Below, one piece after another: positions 49,123 through 60,674 of a stretch of DNA of 64,000 nucleotides (positions are counted from its first letter, which is position 1; every line of letters begins with the position of its first letter). Source of the stretch: Vespula vulgaris (Eukaryota; Arthropoda; Insecta; Hymenoptera; Vespidae); contig NC_066591.1 of assembly GCF_905475345.1 (NCBI RefSeq), forward strand, positions 4,263,501 to 4,327,500, written 5' to 3'. Below the pieces are notes generated by a model. It was not told the origin of the DNA. It worked only from the letters and a program-made list of their open reading frames with translations, and made no database searches. Position numbers and translations under genes: made by a program.

Positions 49123-52100
49123 TTACGTATCAGATAGTTCCTGATAACGAGCATACATCATTTTCTTTACACAATCCTTATACGTATCCCCGGGTAGAGC
49201 ACTATAAGATGATGATTTAGCCCCTAAACCCGCAGTAGGAACTCGTCTTTCTGCTTCAATGATACTCGTTCTACCTTGATTTGATTTACCAAGGCCCATT
49301 CCTTCACTCCACCCCATCTTTTGTAATAATTTATTGCCAACATTATCCGAGCCAATACCTGTCCTTGTAGGTTCTTCATAAGAAACAGATATGTCTTCCA
49401 CTCTGGTTTTTAAATATTTTTCTTTTAATTTATTAGGTTGTGGAGGTTCCGGTTCACCATACTTGGCTCGCCTTTCTTTAGCCCTATCTCGATACTTATT
49501 GTTTCTTTGTTGAGGGTCGTTTGGATCTAAACCACGCACCTGATACCAATTTTCTAAGTTTTGTTTATGAAGATCTGATAATTGTTGATGCCGAAGCAAA
49601 GCTTCTTTGCTCGGGAATTGTCGTTTGCAAAGTAAACAAGCTAGTTTGCTCCAATCCGTATGTTGCCTTTCTTCTTGTTGGACATCCTCAATTTCCTCTT
49701 CTGTGTCGCTTCCACCACCATAAGCAGCTACTAAACCGTTATTTCCACTGGGATCCTCATCTTCGTGATATGGATTTGTAAGGGCTTTCTTTTCCAATAT
49801 AGCATAACCAGCGTCGGCTGCACCACTTCCTACACCTTGATTACCATCAGCTCCAGTGAATTCTGAATTCCAATTACTTTTGGCATTTTCTTTCTTTTGA
49901 TTTAAAGTTTTTGCCCAACGTTCCATATCCTTTGCTATTTTCTTTGCAACCTTTACTTTGTCCTGTTTACTATCTTTTTTCTTACTTTCATCCTCCTTCA
50001 ACACATCTTGAGTTGTGGTTGTTGAAGATGGGGTAGCTTGACTCATGACTGTTGTAGCCGAATCGGTACTACTAGCGGTTGCTGTTATCGTAGTTCCACT
50101 CGTAGTAGCAGTACCTGTTGTTGGGGTAACGCTTGTGGTTGTCTGAAAAGAAAATTTATATTATAAATATTATTGACGTATCAAGCTTATCTATCTATCT
50201 ATGTATATATGTATATATATAAAATGCATTACCTTCGCTGGTTGGTAGGAGAATGATTCTGCATCCCAATAAAGAAATTGTTGCGTGTGGCTATTGTAAT
50301 AGTATTGTGAGTTAGGATCATAATACAATCCTGTACTCGGATCATAATAATAACCTGAAGATTCGTCATAGTGATAGGTGCTGACATCAGGCACTGAATA
50401 AACTTTTCCATCATTTGCATGAGCAGGCACTCTTCCACTTGCTAAAGTTGTGCTAGTTGGTGCAGTAGGAGTTGGTCTGCCTTTCATTTCATCTGCATCG
50501 CCTATCTTTCTGGATGCTTGCAGCTGTTGTATAGCAGACTGAGCCACTGCAGCAGCTGCATTTACTCGGTCCGTTTGGTTCAACGAAGGTAATGTAATAG
50601 CTGTTCCTTGCATTATCTGATTCTGATAGTACTGTGTATAATACTGAAGATAATGAGCTTTTTGTGCTGGTGTTTTGGCATATAAATTGGCACTATATTC
50701 TGCCAATTGAGCTACATCATCCAAGGTGTACCTTTGCGACTGATTATCATTAGACTTCCATGCATTCGTATTATTAATTTGATGTAACTTGCAATATGCA
50801 ATTTCTACTTTCCTACCGTCAACGACTAATCCTTGTTTCGTGAGCGCTGTATGTAAATACATTGCGTCCACAACGTTACCCATTTCTAAATAACAAACAC
50901 CTCTTGATGTGTTTGTCAGAGAATCTCGTCCGATACGTATACTCCTAATTGGCATCGATGACAGATTTTTCATCGCTTGGAGAACCGAATCTTCAGTGGT
51001 TAACACGTCTAGTCCTCTAAGGAGAACGGTATTGGTAGGATGCGGACTAATTTCATCGCTACCTTCTCCACCTTCTTCGCTTTCTGCTCGTGAAGCAGAA
51101 CATTTGAAACATGTTTCACGTCTTTTGAAATTATGTGCTCCACACTGTAGGAAAATTCATAAGACGAATTTATTGCATACAAATATTTTTACATGTCTTT
51201 TAAGTGAAATTAATACTCATTACCTTTACACAATGCCAATCTTGTGTATTCTTTGCAGGTGGTTTATCCACATGACAATCCTTCGGTATACTGTACTGCA
51301 TTAATGCACGGTATTGATCCTGTAGCATCAGGACTCCCTGAAACAGAGAATTTCAGTGTTATCCCGTCCAACGTCATCCGAAGGCCTCCGTTTAACCCGT
51401 AAACTTTCTTCTTGGTTGACGAAATTATAGTTTTCTACTTCATAGCTTTCCGTCTCGAACGAACAGCAAACAAAATGCCGTGGGCTTATTATGTGGGCCA
51501 TTCCACGCGACTTGTTGCTTTATTTTTTGTTACTACATACGGACGCTACTATATACGTTCGATATACATACGCGTATAAGTTTGTTGCCAAAACTAGATC
51601 TTTGCATTATAGAAAAAAAAGGGAAAAACAAAAAAAAAAGAAAAAAAAAGAAAGAAAGACCGACAAAATGCACATTGAAATAATAATAATCTCTTATGAA
51701 AGAATGCATTGTTGATTGCGCATCGGCAGTCAATAATAGCGTACCAGACAATTTTGCATCGTTAGGAGAAGTTTTCCTTTTTATCGATCTTATTATATTA
51801 TATACGAAAGAGTATATAGTAATGTTCACATGTATTTAAAATGTGACGATCAATCGAAAAGGTAATATCTTTTGAAATGTATGAAAAAAGTAATAATCCA
51901 AACTATTGAACTTGGAAGCTAATGATAAGCCTAAGAGTTAAACGTGTTTCTCAAGTCATGTAAATATTGTTCATTATGCAAAGCAACTATCTACTTATCC
52001 TTGTGCCTTCCATATATATAAAAATTTGCGACATATTTCGATTAATACGAATAGGATAATATGAGGCAGATGGAAGGCGATTCTTCTCCTATCAATGAGA

Positions 52101-54466
52101 GAAATAGACTAATGCATTATTATTGAATGCCGACGTACATTTGAAAAATACTAACGTAAGCTGATTCATAGATAATTAATCATATTTGTGACAAATATGC
52201 ACACAAGCATATATATACACTATATATACATACATACATATACATATATGTATATATACACACATATATATACACTTTTAGAATTTAAGACGACTGGAAT
52301 GACCCTCCTCCAATCTTCATTGTTAGTCCACAAACTTTTATGAGAGATGGAGGATAGGTAAAAGCACGCGTCGCGAGCCTTTCTATAAAAATTAATCCGA
52401 TAGACGTAATAGCGAGCCAGTTAAGAAAAGTCTGCAAAGTGGGGCTCCTAGATAAATAATTAGATATGGTAGATTGAAGTAGCCTTTGAGATAGGTGCAC
52501 AGCCATGGCCGTGGGGAAGGCCAAGGACCGCGTTACCGTGCCTTGCCGCCACGGGGCGTCGGTGGCACGCGAACAACACATCGGTTGGGTATGTGGACTG
52601 AACTTCTTTCTACCTGTTTCATCTCCATCCACCGTGCAGCCTCCTGAGTCGCGTTAAACTCGACGAATGCAAAACCTCGCGAAGCACCTATACAGAGCAA
52701 ATACACACATATCCAAAGTTAATCCACGTTTTGCCTGGAGATCTCTACTCTGAGAGGGCAGGCAATCACAGCACCAACCATTGACAGACTCTTTCGAACG
52801 AAGTGTTTCTTCGCTTCGTCCCTTCGTTTTCTTTTCCATTTACCTAAAGCTCAGCAGATCGAATTCTATCTGCATGACGAAAGACTTCACCGATACTCGA
52901 ATCGTTTAACGCAACATGAATTTTGCTTTCAAACATCAGCCCTACCGAAATTCATTTTTTGTTCTTCCATTTCTTTTTCCTTATTTTCTTTTTTCTCTTT
53001 CGCGATTATTAACTCGACAAAATTAGAAAGAAATAAAAGTTAAAAGAAACTTTTTTGACGATATGTACAAACACACACAGAAGAAGATAGCTTTAATTAT
53101 TCTCTATTGTTTTTCCTCTACATAATAATTTATATAAAAATTATTAAATCTACCCGATTTCAACTGATTTACTGAATTGGTTGGTAATCATTAAGTTTAT
53201 ATTATATGAATATTCAAATAATTTTTTGATGAAAAATTTATATAGTTCAATGAGCTGAACTACGATGAGTTGATTTTCTTCGATCTATCCTTCCTGCATG
53301 TGTCATGAACTTACCTTTGCATTATGAGTAGAAAAAAATCGATTCATGAATCAGTCATGAATCAATTGCAGATTTTACTGCTTTTGATAATATATGAATG
53401 ATATGGAAAATGTTATGCCTGAATAAGTGAGCATCACTTATAGTCTTTCAAATTTAGTAAAATTATAATATCAACATCACAAAACAAAATTTTATCTCCA
53501 TATAGAAGATATAATACAAAAATTATAGAAATTTAATCGGAATTTATTATTCCTATCATATCTGTATACCATGAAGATAGCTGTTGAGATATAGTTCTAA
53601 TGACACTCAAAGAAATATTCCGAAATTGAACTCGTGATACGAATATACATTTTACGAAGGGAACGATACAAGATAATAAATAAACAATAATTACCTGTAT
53701 CTTTTTTCCGAATAAGCCTGATGTCCTTTGGCATGAGACCACAGTTGAGGATGTCTTGCCGCACCTGTGATACACACATCATAATAATAACAGTGATGTA
53801 TGTTCTCTAACACCGACTCACAAGTGGCCACAATCTTGGGCCGCTAAGTTGACAACCTACGTCATTTTCAGTAATATGCTGCGCGAGCCCTCGAATCATT
53901 ATGGTGTTGTTGGGAGATTGAGATTTGTAGTGGATGCCTTCCATGGACGAGCCATAAGCACGACCATGGTCATGATCAAAGTCCAAACTTTCACGACTGT
54001 GGTCATCATCGCGATCCCTATCTCTGTCCTCTCTTTTCCCTCTACGTTCTCTATCCCTATCCCTGTCCCTATCCCTTCTTGATCGTTCTCTGTCCCTATC
54101 ACGATCCCTGTCCCGATCACGGTCACGATCCCGCTCTGTAGAATCTCTATCTCTTTGCCTTCCATAACGATCTTCTCGATCTCTATAACTACGGTCTCTA
54201 TCATCCCTGCTACGATCTCTCCTATCTCTCGAACGATCTCTTTCGCGGTCTCTGTCTCTTCCACGATGATTTCTGTAATCTGGACTACGATGATCTCTAT
54301 CACGATGATCTGAATCACGGTGCTCTCCATAATCAGGTGATCGATTGCTTCCATAGTCATTACGGTAATCGTAATCAGAAGTATGCCCTCTTCTTTCTGG
54401 TCCATAACCTGGCTCCCAAGGATCAATGTTGTTGCTATACATGTTGCTCGTACATTTACCACACCA
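49123..54466 (-). CDS. RBM5: RNA-binding splicing regulator, RBM5/RBM10 family
   Basis: A nuclear alternative-splicing factor acting on early spliceosomes. Coding exons on the minus strand are 54442-53861, 53764-53695, 52687-52614, 51337-51224, 51144-50233 and 50142-49123 (stop included). Phases fit throughout and give 923 residues, the RBM10 size range. Domains in order: an Arg/Asp/Glu-rich N-terminus (about 45-150), RRM1 (about 179-260, RNP1 RGFAFVEF), and a RanBP2 zinc finger (Trp276, Cys278, Cys281, Asn285, Cys292, Cys295). Then come RRM2 (about 318-400), an OCRE domain of Tyr-rich repeats (about 530-582), a C2H2 finger (Cys753, Cys756, His769, His776) and a G-patch (about 846-892). An acceptor (CTGTTTTAG) at 54467 shows a 5' UTR intron. 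Whether it is closer to RBM5 or RBM10 is not decided. Confidence 0.95.
50195..50222. repeat. Intronic TATC/TATA microsatellite
   Basis: ATCTATCTATCTATGTATATATG in the short intron before the last coding exon of the RBM5-like gene. Confidence 0.7.
52195..52276. repeat. Intronic TA/CA microsatellite
   Basis: Mixed TATA, CATA and CACA units in the third coding intron of the RBM5-like gene. Confidence 0.8.
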
Positions 54467-54829
54467 CTAAAACAGATGAAAGAATTTCAAAACAAATTTT
54501 ATCAATATATAATTCAGAATAAATTAAAAATTAATTATTTGAAAGTAATAAACAATAGCTTAATAACTAAATAAAATTAAAATTAAATCTCAAAGAAATA
54601 TAAAAATATGTAAAAGGTATGTGAACATTCCTGATTAATTAGAAAAAATGTTATACATTTGTGAAACATTTCATTATTATGTTGTTGGAAAAAATTTGTG
54701 GCAAGAGAAATGACAGAGATAATCCTAAAATTACATGAACATATTTAGACAAATCTTGTATAGAGAAAGGAAGCTTTATCGCACGCCACGATTGATGTGG
54801 GTCGCAAGATTGAATTAATATGTACTTAC

Positions 54830-54975
54830 CAATAAATTTATAACCCTTCTATCCTTATAGCTGCAGTTTAGATTTGACGATAAATGATTTAAATGACGTT
54901 GTAGGTCTCGGAAAATCCTTTCTTCTTTTCGTCGGCAGAAATTTTAAATAAATCGTTCAAGATACAGTATGACGC
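54830..54975 (-). other. Probable 5' UTR exon of the RBM5-like gene
   Basis: On the minus strand AATTTATTG is followed by GTAAGTACAT, a consensus donor at 54829. The right boundary (transcription start) is an estimate. Confidence 0.5.
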
Positions 54976-55430
54976 GCACAATGGCGTGGTTGATCTTCTT
55001 CATCCAAGAAACATGGCGGTTCTCCCAGGAACAACGAACTCCATACGTGTTCTGAGCACGTATTCAGTTCAATCACGAAAAGAGCGATAGATGTCGCGTT
55101 TTCGAGAATATACAATGTTGAACTTCCCGCGGCGTTTTCAAGAATATATAAATATAAATTCGAAGACGAATTAATTGATCCACGTATGTATTAAATTCAT
55201 TCGAAGGCGATGTTTCGCAATAAATTTAATTGCACTATATCTTCCGTTTATTTCTATATTTCAAATTATAGCAAAATTGTGTCGCATTACGCACGTTGAT
55301 TTCCGATAAAAAGTATCGATGTGCGCATGTGCGTTCAAGCCACCATTTTGTCGAGAACTCTATTGGACGGTATTATTTCGCGCCCGATTCGTTGTCAACG
55401 ATTACGTCATTAAAATTACAGGTATTTATT
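54960..55430. promoter_or_regulatory. Probable CpG-containing, possibly bidirectional promoter
   Basis: G+C richer than its surroundings. It contains two ATGGCG cores (54981, 55013) like YY1 sites, an NRF1-like GTGCGCATGTGCG near 55320 and a CRE-like ATTACGTCAT near 55402. The plus strand has ATTACAG followed by GTATTTATT near 55420, a possible donor of a first exon leading rightward. No coding exon follows that I can recognise. Confidence 0.4.
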
Positions 55431-56290
55431 CTCATTCAATTTTTGGAATTATTTTCTTTCTTGTGTATATATATATATACGTATATATATATAATATTAC
55501 TTTCCTAATGAATAATTATGTTCTAACGGATGATGTTATTTTCTATCGGGAGTGTCATAAAAAAAAAATTTGGAATATTTATCTCGACTATAATTTGATG
55601 TGCTAACATTATAATTTTGTAACTATATGGATGAAAATTATTGCGTTCGACGTATCTGAATTGAAATTTATTCTCGAAACCGTGTTATTTTTTTAAATAA
55701 GATAATATCTTCTGTTACTACTCCACGTCGATAATAATGGAATCATATCTGACCGATGTAACAGAAGTTACTTCTATTTATGGACACAAGATGGAGCCAT
55801 AATTTCGGACTTCCAGTGTAACGCTTGTTTTCCTTCCATAATTTTGACGACGCCTCTAGTATCGACTATTTAATTTGATGCAATATTTCCAAACAATTTA
55901 CGACAAACAATCGATCGGTCAAGCGACCGAACCAGATTAATTACATCACTTAATCCATACTTCGTAGTTTATGTACGGAACGGCAAACTTTTTATCGATT
56001 TATCTCTCGTATCGACAATGAATATTCATCGTATGAATTTTTGAAGAAACATTCAATGAAAATGCAAAGTAATACCGAAGTCAGATTGAATGAGATAGAA
56101 AAACAGAATTATTAACAAAGATGTCCTTTACTTTCCATCGATTGTTATTCTCATTCCAAACGATATTACGTAGTTTGTTTTCAAAACGAAAGCGAATAAA
56201 AACGAGAAGAAGAAAGAGAGAAAGATAAAGGTTATTTTTTCCCCGGTAGGATTCTATATCGAAGCATGTGGACACATACATATACATTCA
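55430..56290. other. Intergenic or intronic, A+T-rich
   Basis: A short TA microsatellite lies near 55466-55493. No gene recognised. Confidence 0.45.
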
Positions 56291-56925
56291 CGCAAATGTT
56301 ATCCTGGCAGGTCGGTTTACTCTGTTTCCGTTTAAAGTACAGTTACTCTGGGTTCTTGTGGATTCGCCCAAAGTCGAGGAAGGGCGCGCAAGTACACGAA
56401 GAGAGAATGCGATGAGTGCGTAGAGGTAGTAGTGATGTTGTTGGTAGTAGTGATATCGGTGGGTGGTGGTGGTGGTGGTGGTGATGATGATGATGGTGGT
56501 GGTGGTGGTCGTCGGTGGTTGCCGGTGCAAGCAGAGTAGGACGGGCCGGAAAGGCTGCCTCGCACACGTACGCACGTAGAACCAACTGGAGTTGCATCCT
56601 ATTGTTTATGTGTGTATGAGTGTGTCGTTGCTCGATTATATACATACATATTGGGGGCTTTTCCTGGGGAATATGAAGGCGTGGAAGCGAGCGAGCGAGA
56701 GAGTAAGAGAGATAGAAAGAGGGTAATGCGTGAGAGACGTAACGAGGTAGGAGAGAGAGAGAGATGATGCGAGCGTGTCTTGCGCAACTAGTTCGACGCA
56801 GACAGTTCGTCTATATACTTGGTTCAACGACCACCGCCCTGGTCTTGTCCAACCCTAAAGTACCGGGAGCTCCGTTCGGGAGATAGGGAGAGAGAAAGAG
56901 TAGGAAGGGGAGAGAAAGAGGGAGG

Positions 56926-56970
<45 letters not shown>

Positions 56971-57200
56971 AGGGCGTCGATGGGTTCGCCGGGTTGAGGA
57001 GAGGGTTGGTACGAATCTAGGGAGGAGATGCCGGGTGGGGGTGAGAGAGAGGGAAAACAGCCAGGCGAGGTCTCAAGTCCGTCGGCCCACGGGCCAGTTC
57101 CGTCTCGAGCCCAGGGGTAGAAGAGCTACTGGTCGCTTGTCTGCTCCCTTCTTTCGCTATAGTTTCATTTCTTTCCGTTTTAGTTCCTCTTCAGTTCCGA
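56290..57200. repeat. Low-complexity and GAGA-rich region
   Basis: A GGT/GAT microsatellite at about 56458-56520 is followed by GAGA-rich stretches (56690-56770). A pure GA run spans about 56928-56966. Frames that look long on either strand here are simple-sequence artefacts. GAGA-rich DNA is common at insect promoters. Confidence 0.6.
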
Positions 57201-57736
57201 TTGACTGACGTATACATATATATAGACATATATATACATATACATATATTACATACATAAAAAAAAAGGAAGAGCATATGGATATATAAAAGATATATAT
57301 GTACACGTGGGGACGTATATACGTATATGTACGTTTGTAACACACGCGCGCGCGCATCACACACTTTGGGAAACGTATAATGTTGTACGCCGGTTAAAGA
57401 AAAAGAAAAAAAAAAATAATAATAAAAAGAACGGGGTAAGAAAAGGGCGCGTGAATGTATCACCATCGATTTCTTTCTTAATTTACGTGGTTGAATTTAC
57501 GGGTACGATTTCGGTAACATCGTGACAGTTCGTCGTCGTCCTCGTCGTCGTCGTCGTCGTCTCGTATCGTTGTTAATATATGCGGACACACCCCCGCGCG
57601 CAACTGCGTATTCTTACAAGTCCTGTACGTCGTAAAGGTGTACCGTCTCACGTAGTACCTGCGTCTTCTATCCATCCAATGCTCCTACATCGATTGCAGA
57701 TCGCTTGAGTTTTAGGAACGTAATTGTCGTAACCAG
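56790..57736 (+). other. Candidate non-coding first exon on the plus strand
   Basis: G+C-rich sequence after the GAGA region runs to AACCAG followed by GTATGTATCG, a good donor at 57737. No coding start of useful length is inside. It contains TA and TCG microsatellites (about 57210-57300, 57530-57560). If real, the transcript continues beyond the window across the carboxypeptidase gene in antisense. Boundaries are speculative. Confidence 0.25.
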
Positions 57737-57739
57737 GTA

Positions 57740-58200
57740 TGTATCGATAAATGCATTGTCTTCATCCAATGTCTTTTGTTGTGTTTGTTATCTATTCGAT
57801 TTCGATGTCTATGTTACACGTCTTAGTGATCATACATTCATACATGTTTTTCTTTCGAGGTTAGTTTGATTAACGAATTGATTTTTTCCAAGAGATTTTT
57901 CAAGTTAAAGAGATGATACATCTCTTTCCAGATATAAGAAAGTACAGTGTGCATGACTTATTTTAGATCAAATTTCATTAGCAACCTGTTAAAACATTGT
58001 CATGATGTATTATCAAATACCTCACAGTACGATATAGGTTTGTAATCTATAGTTTATTTTTATCACGTATATGATATGGATATAAAAAAGGTATTAAAGG
58101 TATTATTATGTCAAGGAAAGACGGCAGAAAAGATGGGAATATCTTTGTAACGTGCGATACGTTGAAACGAGTCGGCGAGAAAACGAAATTTGATTTCCTT
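57740..58200. other. A+T-rich non-coding
   Basis: Nothing recognised; it lies past the likely 3' end of the carboxypeptidase gene. Confidence 0.4.
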
Positions 58201-58211
58201 TCGTACTTTTA

Positions 58212-58560
58212 TCACCGAAACATAAAGCGACCGCGATGACGATTAGTCTTGTTCTTACTCATGGCCAGTTCCAAACCGCCTCTTGTCAGCTGATTGAAAT
58301 CGATAATGGTAAGCCTCGGCTCGGTGGGTCGTCTTGTCGGAGCTTGCACCCTGTCGAGCGGTGCCCCGGGGCTCCGGAACCTGTAGCTCTGGTACCTGCA
58401 CTCGTCGACGCCCGTCGTTCCACTTCCACTTCCTATTCCAATTCCGCTTTCGGTTCCAGTTCCAATCGCAATTTCAGCCCGGCTCATACGCGTGCCACTC
58501 ATCGATCGGTAACGAGCGCTCGGGAGCGGCTCCGTATCCTCCCGGAAGTAACTGAAAGTC
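58212..58560 (-). other. Alternative 3' coding exon of the carboxypeptidase gene (candidate)
   Basis: An acceptor-like TTCGACTTTCAG ends near 58559 on the minus strand. A frame different from the read-through tail stays open from there to a stop at 58212 (Gly/Ser-rich, then PTEPRLTIIDFNQLTRGG). It looks more protein-like than the read-through. I could not place the matching donor. Confidence 0.35.
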
Positions 58561-60642
58561 GAACCCCACAATTTTAATAATGACGAAGGTGATGGTGATT
58601 CGAAACGACGAAGAAACTATATTCGGATCGATCGATCTCATTTTCCTGTTCTCTTCCTTCACTAGGACATGATTTACGTACTCGTGAATACTTGCTAGAT
58701 GCAAAGGAGCTGGTGTTCTGGCCATTCTAGAACGTGGCTGCCTTGATACATGATGGCTCTGACGAGATCGTCGGTTGCGTTTATTCGACGGTTGATCCGG
58801 AAGTCCACAGGGTATCAAACCGGTTAACTTGTAATATTCCAGAAATACTCGTGCGAGATTTCGACCGAGTCTGTAGTCTGTTGTTATAATCGATAGTTAA
58901 GGACGAACATTTGTATTTTTCCTTGTTTCTTACTCTTTATCCTATTGTCTATTCAAAGTCAAGGACAAGGCCGTTCGTTTGTGTTACATCGAAAGGATAC
59001 AACTCTCTTCTGTATATGGTAAAATAGCCGGTGTTCCCTTCTTACAATAGCCATACATTGATACTTGTATGGTATAGCAGTTGACGTGTTCTTTTAGAAT
59101 GGAACACAGATATCGACGAGCTGTTCCACCTTTGTGAGGATCTTGATTATACATCGTGTTTCCTAGGTCGTAGTCCTCCGTGTGTTGAGCGAGCAACTTT
59201 GGTAGAACGATGTGTCTCTCGTACCTAAGAGGCTGGCAGCCGTGGAGTTAGATTATGACAGGCAAAAATGAGGATCGTATACAAAAAAGTTTCATAATTT
59301 ACTCGCAAACTATTCGTTCTCGTTTGAAGAATGATTAGAGTTACCTATATACGTCTTCGTACGTGTTCCCATAAACGAAGACTCCCGTTGCGTTTGTATG
59401 TGCATGTAGATCCAAAACGCAATCTAATGGCGTATGCGTGTTCTTATCTAGAGATTCTAACATCGATTTGGTTGCCGATAACGTTGGATGGATCCATTCT
59501 GATATACGATTCCAATTTCGATTCAAGTCCATGCCCATCAACGTAGATCTGTCGTAATATTAGCGTACGTTCGTAAGTATTCGAAAATAAATTTTATTGT
59601 TACGATGATACGCTGATATAATTACCTGTAATTACCGAAGAAAACTCCATCGGGATTGATCATTGGCACAATTTTAAATATCACGTAATGCCTGAGCACT
59701 TGAGCTATCGGATGAGTACTAACTAAAAAATCCATGAGACCCTGACAAACAAACGAGGACGGTGATTCGCCTGGATGAATTCTCGCAAGAATCACGACCA
59801 CTTTCCTAGTTAATTCCCTATCGTTATCCGTATCGGATTTTATGGTGATCAATTCGACCTTCCTCTTCTGAATCGATGTGGCTAAAGTTTCTCTGTGAAC
59901 ATAAGCTATTCTGGTGCTGAGATTATTCAGATGTCCGAGGTACCGATTGTAAGAATACGGATAAGTTAAAGCGAATTGGTAGACCTCGTCTTCTCGATCA
60001 AAAGCGAACGCGAAACTAAGCACATAGTGATTCTGATGTTGCGGTGATTTGTAATAAAAAAGCTGAAAAAATAAGTTTTACAAAGGCACGTTAAATGACA
60101 TTAAATTCTCAGAGCAAAATGCGAGCGTAGCTCGTACCTGATCCCGTGGTATCCTTTGCCATTTTGGTCTTCCGGTGCTCTTAACTAACGGTGCCATACC
60201 AATTCGAAAGAGATTCGTGCTCCTCGATATGTTCACTATGTTGAATATAACACGCTGATTGGATCTTACGTTGTCAACGGTGAAGTTAAACCACAAGCGA
60301 AGCCGTGGGCTGCAGGTATCCGGTCTTATGAAGAGATCGTACTCGAACTCTGAAACGAGATCCACTCGACCCAAGTTACCGGTTTCGAACGAGGCATCGA
60401 AACAGATGTGTCCCTTCTTTGCCTTCCCACTGTGACCGGGTGGACGTATTACAAGTTTATTTACGTTTCCCAAACCACCTTCGGCATCACTGTCCTCGCT
60501 CTCTGAAACCAATTTTATTTTCAACTTATTGTATCGATATATTTTCCTCGATTTACGAAGATCATCGTTAGGAAGTGACCGATATCATATGTAATGAAAA
60601 TTCTTTGAAACTCGTTTTGTTGTTTTTTGTTTGTTTGTTGTT

Positions 60643-60674
<32 letters not shown>

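Noticed and set aside
53899..54462. 187-codon minus-strand frame overlapping the first coding exon of the RBM5-like gene
   Set aside because: It is the shadow frame of the Arg-Asp repeat region, where the codon pattern keeps the other frame open.
56288..56827. Long frames with Thr, His, Pro or Ser runs
   Set aside because: They are translations of GGT and GA microsatellites in several frames.
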